This document shows, piece after piece, positions 17,385-23,442 of a stretch of DNA of 29,534 nucleotides; within the stretch, counting starts at the first letter, position 1; each line of letters opens with the position of its first letter. The stretch is from NCBI GenBank assembly GCA_946998115.1, contig CAMPYB010000016.1:1-29534 (forward strand), given 5' to 3'. The translations under genes were made by a program, and so were the position numbers. A model generated the notes under the pieces. The model was given only the letters and a program-made list of their open reading frames with translations, was not told the DNA's origin and did not search any database. The stretch comes from an uncultured Actinomyces sp. GTDB lineage: Bacteria > Actinomycetota > Actinomycetes > Actinomycetales > Actinomycetaceae.

Positions 17385-17762
17385 TTATTTTATGCCGGCT
17401 CTGGAAATTGCTGTTATAGTGATTGGTATTTTTAATATGTTTATTCTTGAGCTTCCTTGTATTTGTATCCAATCATTTTTGCATATTTTTTTATCTATGG
17501 TTATTTTATTTTTGTTTGATATATTGTGTTTAGTTATGACATTGTTGATAGCTTGATCGCAATTAGTGTTTTCATTTATTGTAAGGTCAGCAACTTTTAG
17601 GCTTATTGATTTTATATCATTTTCTGTTTTGTGTTTTTGATAAAAAAATATTCCTAAATTAATTATTAGTATTATAAGTATTGTTGTGAATATCAGTGCG
17701 TATGCTCCTTGTATAGTGGATGAGCCAGTTTCATCTAAATATTTTTTGTGCGTATTTTTCAT
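17385..17762 (-). CDS. TadE-like small pseudopilin (actinobacterial Tad cluster, last gene)
   Basis: A 125-residue protein with a short basic N-terminus, a G-S junction at residues 13-14 and one hydrophobic helix (about 20-40). A polar domain with two cysteines (CDQAINN, KKICKNDW) follows, then a C-terminal ITITAISRAGI. The layout fits the TadE-like protein found beside the Tad ATPase in actinobacteria (Rv3654c type). Residue +5 after the glycine is Gln, not the Glu usual in type IV pilins. The ribosome site GGAG lies in the last codons of the preceding gene, and the gap between the genes is one base. Confidence 0.7.
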   Translation of the reverse strand: MKNTHKKYLDETGSSTIQGAYALIFTTILIILIINLGIFFYQKHKTENDIKSISLKVADLTINENTNCDQAINNVITKHNISNKNKITIDKKICKNDWIQIQGSSRINILKIPITITAISRAGIK

Positions 17763-17763
17763 T

Positions 17764-18231
17764 TTATTCTCCGCTATTATATGATGTGGAGCTTGTTTTT
17801 ATTGTAACTGCAGGAATTGCTGGAAAAATTTTAACTGTTTGTTCGAGTGTAACTGTTGTAATATCTTTGTTATTTTTTATAAATATTTTAGCTTTTGGAG
17901 TGTTTCTGTTGTGTATTTTCATGCATATGTCATTTGTTTTTTCTCTGCTGATTGAAGCGGCACAGCTGTGAGCTGTGTCTTGTATTTTAAGATAAGTAAT
18001 GCCTAAGTTTCCTGCAAAGAATATTGCGCATAATGCTAATACTATTACTGGAAGTACTATTGCTGTTTCTAGTGTTGCACTGCCTTTTTCGTTAAATATT
18101 TTATTTTTGATTTTTATTGCATGTTTTTTAATACATATTGTTATGTTTGTTTTTATTGCTGTTGATATAAGCTCTGTTAAACTTTTGTGTTGTTTATTTT
18201 TTGTTTTTATATTTTGTGTATTTCTTAACAT
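17764..18231 (-). CDS. TadE-like minor pilin
   Basis: Probable minor pilin with a type III prepilin-like site: NEKG at 47-50, then SATLE, giving Glu at +5, followed by a hydrophobic helix (AIVLPVIVLALCAIFFAG). The rest is a short polar domain with two Cys (HSCAAS, NDICMK). The start is placed at ATG 18231, two bases after the stop of the pilin gene. An ATG at 18336 would overlap that gene by about 100 bases and add a disordered stretch. This leaves an unusually long 50-residue Lys-rich leader, and no clear ribosome site is visible, so coupling to the upstream gene is likely. Confidence 0.75.
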   Translation of the reverse strand: MLRNTQNIKTKNKQHKSLTELISTAIKTNITICIKKHAIKIKNKIFNEKGSATLETAIVLPVIVLALCAIFFAGNLGITYLKIQDTAHSCAASISREKTNDICMKIHNRNTPKAKIFIKNNKDITTVTLEQTVKIFPAIPAVTIKTSSTSYNSGE

Positions 18232-18233
18232 AG

Positions 18234-18467
18234 CTATATGAGTTGTAGTGCTTTTGAGATTATTGTTGTCAATAAGTTTTGGACTGCTCCACCTTTTATT
18301 ACTGTCATTAATATTCCTGCGAATGCTACGGAACATAAGGCAATAATTGCGTATTCGGCTGTCGCTGATCCTGTTTCGTTTTTTATAAATGATATTTTTT
18401 GAACTAGTTTATTGCTAGTTATATATGATTTTATTTTTTTACATGTGTTTGTGATAAAAATATTCAT
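18234..18467 (-). CDS. Flp-type major pilin, DUF4244-like
   Basis: A 77-residue prepilin. The leader ends in NETG (residue 33) and the mature part begins SATAEYAII, with Glu at +5 and the Tyr next to it typical of Flp pilins. A single helix (IIALCSVAFAGILMTVIKGG) and a short amphipathic tail follow. The pattern TG-x-x-T-A-E-Y-A and KGGAVQNLL resembles the actinobacterial DUF4244 pilin. The start is ATG 18467 with AAAGGA upstream; a TTG at 18482 lies in that ribosome site and is unlikely. The predicted mature subunit is about 44 residues. Confidence 0.85.
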   Translation of the reverse strand: MNIFITNTCKKIKSYITSNKLVQKISFIKNETGSATAEYAIIALCSVAFAGILMTVIKGGAVQNLLTTIISKALQLI

Positions 18468-18565
18468 TGTTTTTCCTTTCAATAGTAGTTGATATTTTCA
18501 TCCATGAAAGTATATATTTCGTTGTTTATATTATTGTGTAAAATTTTTGATTTTTATTTATGGTT

Positions 18566-19057
18566 TCAAAATAATATTCCACCGCTTGATATTATTATTG
18601 GTATTAGTCCTAATAATATGAATGAAGGTAGATAGCATGTGCCTAAAGGGAGGGTTAGTTGTGTGCTTAATTTAGCTACATTTGATTGTAAGTCTTGTAG
18701 TCTGTTGTTTTTTATAGTTTTTTGTAATCTTTTCAAATTAGGGATTGGTGATTGTCCTTTTTCCCATTTTTCTTCAAGTAGTTGTAATATTTGTGCGTAT
18801 TCATTGTTTTGGATTAGAGAAGTGTTATTGTAGGATTGTTTCCAGGATAAGCCTAATAATATTTTTTTAGCTATTGATTGTAATTGTTTATTTTTGCTTA
18901 TGTCACCTATGGTTAGTAGTGTTTTTGTGATAGGAGTGCCTGATTCTATTCCGGCTATTAATAAATCTATTAATATTATTGGGTCTAGTATTATTTCTTT
19001 ATTTTTTTTGTGAAGTTTTTTGTTAAAAGTTTTATTTTTGCGTATAGATGTTATCAT
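18566..19057 (-). CDS. TadC-like pilus membrane platform protein (type II secretion F domain)
   Basis: Inner-membrane platform protein of the Tad pilus, 163 residues, the short actinobacterial form. A helical domain (ILIDLLIAGIESGTPITKTL) is followed by a C-terminal membrane segment, TQLTLPLGTCYLPSFILLG then LIPIIIS, a pattern typical of actinobacterial TadC. The basic N-terminus is Lys-rich. ATG at 19057 is preceded by GGAAGAAG. It lies twelve bases after tadB. Its coding strand is very A-rich, in keeping with its lagging-strand orientation. Confidence 0.82.
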   Translation of the reverse strand: MITSIRKNKTFNKKLHKKNKEIILDPIILIDLLIAGIESGTPITKTLLTIGDISKNKQLQSIAKKILLGLSWKQSYNNTSLIQNNEYAQILQLLEEKWEKGQSPIPNLKRLQKTIKNNRLQDLQSNVAKLSTQLTLPLGTCYLPSFILLGLIPIIISSGGILF

Positions 19058-19069
19058 TTTCTTCTTCCT

Positions 19070-19777
19070 TTATAAGTGTTTTGTTGTTTTTGTTTTTTCA
19101 AGTAGTTTTTTGACCCATATTTGTCCTGAAATGTAAAATATAATTCCGAGCGTTAAGCATATATTTCCGCTACTTGTTTTGAATAAAATATGTATTGGAT
19201 TGATTCCCATTGCATATCCTGTTCCCAAAGCTAGAGCTGGTAAGGTTGATAATAATTTTATTGTTGTTTTTGCTGGAGCTAAGGCTATTTTTGTTTCAGA
19301 TTTCAGTTTTTCTTTTTCTTCTAGGCTTTTTGCTATATTTGTTAATATTTTGGTGGTTTCGCTTCCTAGTTTGTTTGTGTATTCGCAAATTATTTTTAGT
19401 TCTTTGATGTTGTCGTGTATGTTTTGGGGGTAAATTTTATTTTTTAAATATTTTTTTAATGTTTCATTCCAAGCTTTTTTGAAAAATGTTCCGTCATCTA
19501 ACAAATTTATTATGTCTAATATGAACATTACTTGATCGATTTGTCTTGCTTCTATTAGTTTTAGAAATGTTTTTTTATTTTTTATTGTATTTTGAGTATT
19601 GAATGTTTTATCTTTGATGATTTCATATGCTATAAGTTCTTTTTTCAGTTTTTCTTTTTGTTTTATTGTAAAGCAAGTTTTTTGTTTTATTTTTTTGTAT
19701 TTATTTATGTTATTTTTTATTTGTTTCACGCCAAGCGTTATGAGTAATATGCTTACACTAATCAGTACTATTTTCAT
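19070..19777 (-). CDS. TadB-like pilus membrane platform protein (type II secretion F domain)
   Basis: 235 residues: an N-terminal membrane segment (IVLISVSILLITLGV), a Lys-rich cytoplasmic region with the F-domain helices (about 75-160), and two C-terminal membrane segments (LSTLPALALGTGYAMG and ICLTLGIIFYISGQIW). It would form the membrane platform with TadC. Its start overlaps the end of tadA by 20 bases, indicating translational coupling. Assignment rests on the membrane layout and on position between the ATPase and TadC. Confidence 0.82.
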   Translation of the reverse strand: MKIVLISVSILLITLGVKQIKNNINKYKKIKQKTCFTIKQKEKLKKELIAYEIIKDKTFNTQNTIKNKKTFLKLIEARQIDQVMFILDIINLLDDGTFFKKAWNETLKKYLKNKIYPQNIHDNIKELKIICEYTNKLGSETTKILTNIAKSLEEKEKLKSETKIALAPAKTTIKLLSTLPALALGTGYAMGINPIHILFKTSSGNICLTLGIIFYISGQIWVKKLLEKTKTTKHL

Positions 19778-20924
19778 AGTTAATTAGCTCCTTTAGTTTT
19801 TCCCATTTTGGTAGAAATGTAATTTTTCCTGTGTGGGAGATGTGTACGCATGGTGTGCAAATAAGCTTATATTTGTCTATTTCAAAAATACCTATTTGGC
19901 TTATCCATCTGTGGATTTTTCCTTCAATTTTTTGTCTGTTCAAATGAATTACTATTTTTATTGCACTGTAGGTTTGGTAGGATATGGTTTCTATATCGAG
20001 ATTGGCTAGTTTTCCTAGAGCTAATAGTCTTGAAGGTAAATCTTGTACGCTGTTTGAGTGTATAGTGCATATTCCTCCTTCGTGTCCAGTGTTAAACGCG
20101 TTTAATATATCTGCGATTTCTTTTCCTCTGCATTCACCTAGAATTATTCTGTCTGGTCTCATTCGCATGGCGGCGTGTACAAGAGTTGAAAGTGTTATTT
20201 CGCCTTTGTTTTCTATGTTTTTATCTCTGCTTTGTAAGAAAACGCAATTGTTGTGTTGTGATATTATTTCTTTAGTTTCTTCTATGAATAATACTCTTTC
20301 GTGTGTGTCGAATAGTGATGTTAAAGCTGAAAGAAGTGTTGTTTTTCCTGTGCCTGTAGCGCCACTTATTAAGAATGATTTTTTGGATTCAACTATTTTT
20401 TTAATTATTTCTTTTGAGCTGTAATTTATGGTTTTACTGTTGAATAGTTCGTCAAATACTGGGACTATGTTGGTTTTTAATCTTAAGCTTATGCATGTTC
20501 CATTAGGGCTTATAGGGTCAAGTATTGCGTTGAATCTAATTCCGTTAGGTAATGTTCCATCAACTATAGGTACAGAATTGTCGAGCCGTTTTTCACATAC
20601 TGAAGCCATTTTTATTGCTATTTCTTTTGCTTTTTCTTTTGATATTTGTATATTTGTTTTTTCCATTCCAGTATTTGTGTCTATCCAAATGTTTCCGTCA
20701 TTATTTATCATGATGTCTGTTATTTTTGGGTTTTTTACAAGTTCGATTAGTGTTTCGTCTATGCCTGAAAACGTATTTTCACAGTGTTCAAAAAATTTGT
20801 ATTTGTCTATAATGTTGTATTCATCGGAGTCTGAATTTATGGCTTCATGTAAGCTGTAGCCGTTTATTAGTTTATCGGCTATTGAAATAATTTTTTCTTT
20901 ACTGTTAGTTAGTTGTGTTTTCAT
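19758..20924 (-). CDS. tadA: TadA/CpaF-family pilus assembly ATPase
   Basis: Hexameric secretion ATPase powering Flp pilus assembly, 388 residues. Walker A GATGTGKTT is at 188-196, the Asp box FIEETKEI near 213-220, the Walker B region RIILGECRGKE at 259-269 and the His box TGHEGGICTIHS at 279-290. N-terminal ITDIMINNDGNIWID and GIRFNAILDPIS are typical of the CpaF N-domain. The start ATG has AGGA seven bases upstream. It is 26 bases downstream of the Ssd-like gene and overlaps tadB, within one minus-strand operon. Confidence 0.95.
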   Translation of the reverse strand: MKTQLTNSKEKIISIADKLINGYSLHEAINSDSDEYNIIDKYKFFEHCENTFSGIDETLIELVKNPKITDIMINNDGNIWIDTNTGMEKTNIQISKEKAKEIAIKMASVCEKRLDNSVPIVDGTLPNGIRFNAILDPISPNGTCISLRLKTNIVPVFDELFNSKTINYSSKEIIKKIVESKKSFLISGATGTGKTTLLSALTSLFDTHERVLFIEETKEIISQHNNCVFLQSRDKNIENKGEITLSTLVHAAMRMRPDRIILGECRGKEIADILNAFNTGHEGGICTIHSNSVQDLPSRLLALGKLANLDIETISYQTYSAIKIVIHLNRQKIEGKIHRWISQIGIFEIDKYKLICTPCVHISHTGKITFLPKWEKLKELINYENSTD

Positions 20925-20950
20925 ATTTGCATCCTAATCTTTGTAGCTAT

Positions 20951-21763
20951 TTATAAAATAGTTATTTGCGCATAGCTTTTGTATAACTTAAGGTTTCTTT
21001 TATTTTGAAAAATTATTTTGTATTTGTTATTTTCGATTGTGTTTTTTGATAATTTTTCTATATTTATGTTTTTGTCTGTATTGTTTTTATCGGCGTAATT
21101 ATATTGTTTTATATGTTTTAATAATGTGTTTTGAAGAGAATAGTTGTTTTGCTTGTTAATATATTTATAAATATTTAAAGAAATTTTTAATGCTTCACAT
21201 ATTTGTTTTATGTGTTGTGAATCTTTTTCAAATGTAATAATGCTGTTTATGTTTTTAGGTGTTATGAAATTTGTTTTGAATATTTTTTGTAAAATATTTA
21301 AATCTTTAACGCTATTTCCACTTATTAATATTGTATTGTATTTTTTGAATTGTTCGATAAAGCTACTTGAGAAAAAACCTGTATTTAATAATAGATAATC
21401 AAAATATGATAAGAGTGTTTCTAAATTTTTATTTTGAATATTAAAGTTTGTTATAAAATCTTCGTTGCATAGTATGTGTAAATTGCTGTTATCCATTTTA
21501 CTGTTTGTAAATAATTTTTCCATATCGCAATTATTTATTGATTGTAAACAGTTTTTTATGGATACGCTTTGTTTGTTTGTTATGAAATTTTGAATTTCCT
21601 GTTCGTTAGAGAAGTCAAGTAATAAAACTTTTTTGTTCATTAATGATAAAAAATGTCCTATATCTAAAGATAAGTAAGATGAATAATTATTGTGATTGCT
21701 TGATGTAAATATTATTATTTTTTTGTCAAGTAGTGATTCTCTATTATTTATATATTGGTTCAT
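20951..21763 (-). CDS. Ssd/TadZ-like MinD-ParA relative, degenerate P-loop
   Basis: In actinobacteria a MinD-like septum-site-determining protein (Ssd, Rv3660c type) precedes tadA, and this 270-residue gene holds that place. Family traits are weak but visible: a first strand KKIIIFTSSN followed by a loop, SLMNKKVLLLDFSNEQ as in the switch strand of ParA/MinD proteins, a central YLLLNTGFF and NTILISGNSVKDL. The expected Gly- and Lys-rich P-loop is replaced by SSNHNNYSSY, so ATP binding is doubtful. It is rich in Asn, Lys and Ile. The assignment depends mainly on position. Confidence 0.6.
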   Translation of the reverse strand: MNQYINNRESLLDKKIIIFTSSNHNNYSSYLSLDIGHFLSLMNKKVLLLDFSNEQEIQNFITNKQSVSIKNCLQSINNCDMEKLFTNSKMDNSNLHILCNEDFITNFNIQNKNLETLLSYFDYLLLNTGFFSSSFIEQFKKYNTILISGNSVKDLNILQKIFKTNFITPKNINSIITFEKDSQHIKQICEALKISLNIYKYINKQNNYSLQNTLLKHIKQYNYADKNNTDKNINIEKLSKNTIENNKYKIIFQNKRNLKLYKSYAQITIL

Positions 21764-21788
21764 GTTTTGTCTTTCTAATTTAGTTTAT

Positions 21789-22218
21789 TTAATATTGGTA
21801 ATGGTTTTTTATGCTATTTACATAGATTAGGAAATTTTTTTCATTGTCAGGTATTTGAAATATATTGTTTGCAGTTATGAAATTTTTGGTTATATGGATT
21901 TGATTATTGTTTTTAGCTAATTCTGTTTGCTCTTGAAATATTGATGATTCTTCTATGACTTGCCAGAAAATATTGTTACTGAAATAAATCGGTTTTATGT
22001 GTATTATTTCGTATGTTATTTTTTCATTTTGAAAGTTTATATTTCCTTGTATTATATTTTCAAATTGTTGTTTTGTATTTATGCTTATATTTATTTGTTT
22101 TTTTCTAACATTATGGCATGTTGGAATTTCTAGTAAACTGCATAAAATTTTTACACGTTCACATTTTTCACATGGTGTGCAACAAATGTTTATTAAAACT
22201 TTTCTTTGTGCTACTCAT
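21789..22218 (-). pseudogene. unrecognised gene at the head of the tad operon, frame-disrupted or using frameshifting
   Basis: One minus-strand frame is open without a stop from 22214 to 21792 (141 codons, TAA at 21789), but it contains no ATG, GTG or TTG. Just upstream an excellent ribosome site (AAGGAGG, 22230-22224) precedes ATG 22218. That frame is one base off and hits TGA at 22170. One base too many in the A-rich AAAGAAAAG just after the start would join the two, giving MSSTKK then VLINICCTPCEKCERVKIL. A second ATG at 22111 enters the long frame by a -1 shift at the slippery heptamer A-AAA-AAC. The product is Cys-rich at the start (CCTPCEKC), then Asn/Ile/Lys-rich with NNIFWQVIEESS; no family recognised. 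It ends 25 bases before the Ssd-like gene. Confidence 0.6.
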
Positions 22219-22296
22219 TTTTTCCTCCTTTAGTATTATGTGTTGTAAAATTATTATTCCAATATTTAAAATTATTGTGAGAAGTTTTTTGAAAAA

Positions 22297-22305
22297 TGTG
22301 GATAA
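22297..22305 (-). promoter_or_regulatory. DnaA box (perfect consensus)
   Basis: TGTGGATAA, the reverse complement of TTATCCACA, lies in the divergent gap before the PAP2 gene. A single 9-base match can arise by chance; a second perfect copy is at 26316. Confidence 0.35.
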
Positions 22306-22336
22306 CTTTATAAAAGTGGAAAAAAGAGGAATTGTT

Positions 22337-23206
22337 GTGCGTGCGAAGAATTTTTTGATATCTATTTTTCTCTTTATTCTATTTGTAAGTTTGTATTGGT
22401 GTTCAGTGAGAACTCAACAGGGGCAAATAATAGACGTATCAATTTTGTATGCGCATATAGATTACTCAAATATTCTTAAGATTTCTGCGTATACTTTGCT
22501 CACGAATGCTACTAAAATAATTGTTATTTGCGGAGTTGTAATAATAGTTTTGATAGGTGTTTTTAAAAAAGAGTATAAAAAAACTTTATTGGTAGTATTT
22601 TTGATATTGTTTTCTAATATTTGTACGCAAGTGTTTAAACATTTTATTTTTTCTTATCCTGATTTTTCTATAGTATATAGTTTTAAAAATTCGTATCCTT
22701 CAGGGCATGTGACTTTAATTGCTTCAGTTATGTTTGGTTTTATATTAATTATGCCTACATATTATAAAAATTTGATGAGATATATTTCTTTGATTTTTAT
22801 CATATTATTTTCTGTAAGCGTGTGTGTAGCTTCGTGGCATAAAATATCTGATGTGGTTGGGTCTTTGCTTCTCACAACTGGTATTTATTTACTTTTTGTA
22901 AGTATTTTTACAGTTAATGTTGACAATAGTTTTCATAGTTTGAATGGAAAAATTTATAAGTATAAATACTCTTTGTGTTCTATTTTTTTGGGCGTGTTGT
23001 GTATTGTGGCTCTTTATTTTATTTATTTTGAAAGTCTAGAAGCTAATTCAAGAAATAGTGTACAATTTTTTGAAATTACTTCTTCTTTTGCGTTCAGCGT
23101 TCTTGCTGTATGTATAAAATTATTGTTAATTATTGGTGTAAGCTTTTGCGTAAATAATTTGGTTACAAGAGCTGGATTTTTGTTGAAAAATTTTGATGGA
23201 AAATAA
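22337..23206 (+). CDS. PAP2-family phosphatase, membrane-bound
   Basis: Polytopic membrane protein with type 2 phosphatidic acid phosphatase motifs: a degenerate first motif around KHFIFSYP, PSGH in the middle (the acid-base His) and SWHKISDVVGS with the H-x3-D nucleophile motif. It may dephosphorylate a lipid such as undecaprenyl pyrophosphate or phosphatidylglycerol phosphate; which is unknown. I place the start at GTG 22337 because AGAGGA lies six bases upstream and the first membrane helix follows at once, giving 289 residues. The frame is open back to ATG 22118, but that start has no ribosome site and would overlap the divergent gene. A weak hairpin follows the stop. Confidence 0.85.
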   Translation: MRAKNFLISIFLFILFVSLYWCSVRTQQGQIIDVSILYAHIDYSNILKISAYTLLTNATKIIVICGVVIIVLIGVFKKEYKKTLLVVFLILFSNICTQVFKHFIFSYPDFSIVYSFKNSYPSGHVTLIASVMFGFILIMPTYYKNLMRYISLIFIILFSVSVCVASWHKISDVVGSLLLTTGIYLLFVSIFTVNVDNSFHSLNGKIYKYKYSLCSIFLGVLCIVALYFIYFESLEANSRNSVQFFEITSSFAFSVLAVCIKLLLIIGVSFCVNNLVTRAGFLLKNFDGK

Positions 23207-23224
23207 CTTTATAAATATTTTAGG

Positions 23225-23249
23225 CAACACGCCGATAGTGGTTGTTTTT
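23225..23249 (+). terminator. probable terminator after the PAP2 gene
   Basis: CAACAC (23225-23230) pairs with GTGGTTG (23238-23244) with one bulged G, around GCCGATA, and is followed by five T. Short but well placed. Confidence 0.45.
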
Positions 23250-23327
23250 AAAATCTATATGTAGAAATACATTATTGTGATTATTGTTGATAATTTGGCG
23301 GTTAAGTTTAAAGATGAATAACCAAAC

Positions 23328-23343
23328 ACACTATATATAGTGG
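23328..23343. promoter_or_regulatory. NrdR box 1
   Basis: ACACTATATATAGTGG contains the perfect 14-base palindrome CACTATATATAGTG and fits the NrdR-box consensus. Its centre is 32 bases, three helical turns, from that of box 2, the spacing typical of paired NrdR sites. Confidence 0.8.
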
Positions 23344-23359
23344 TCGCTCTTTTCCTTCT

Positions 23360-23375
23360 ACACAATATATTGTTG
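23360..23375. promoter_or_regulatory. NrdR box 2
   Basis: ACACAATATATTGTTG contains the perfect 12-base palindrome ACAATATATTGT. Paired with box 1, it implies repression of nrdD by NrdR when dATP/ATP levels signal sufficiency. Confidence 0.8.
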
Positions 23376-23399
23376 AAAAATGTTTATATTAGGTATAAA
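23370..23399 (+). promoter_or_regulatory. candidate nrdD promoter
   Basis: TTGTTG (23370-23375) and TATAAA (23394-23399) are separated by 18 bases. The -35 lies inside NrdR box 2, so bound NrdR would block RNA polymerase. Confidence 0.45.
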
Positions 23400-23442
23400 G
23401 TAATCAATGGAAAATGTTTTGAAAATTTTAGAAGGATGCAAT

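Noticed and set aside
19723..19736. Third parS-like half site GTTTCACGCCAAGC in tadB
   Set aside because: Three mismatches, including the CACGTG core, and it lies in coding sequence; best explained by chance.
18639..20859. Plus-strand open frames of 60-146 codons opposite the tad genes
   Set aside because: Phe/Leu/Ser-rich translations complementary to the Lys/Asn-rich Tad proteins; no ribosome sites or motifs of their own.
22118..22336. Upstream 73-residue extension of the PAP2 frame from ATG 22118
   Set aside because: No ribosome site at 22118; a good one precedes GTG 22337; and the extension overlaps the divergent minus-strand gene. It remains possible but less likely.
23207..23406. Riboswitch upstream of nrdD (cobalamin type considered)
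   Set aside because: No B12-box or conserved aptamer pieces; the region is explained by a terminator, two NrdR boxes and a promoter.
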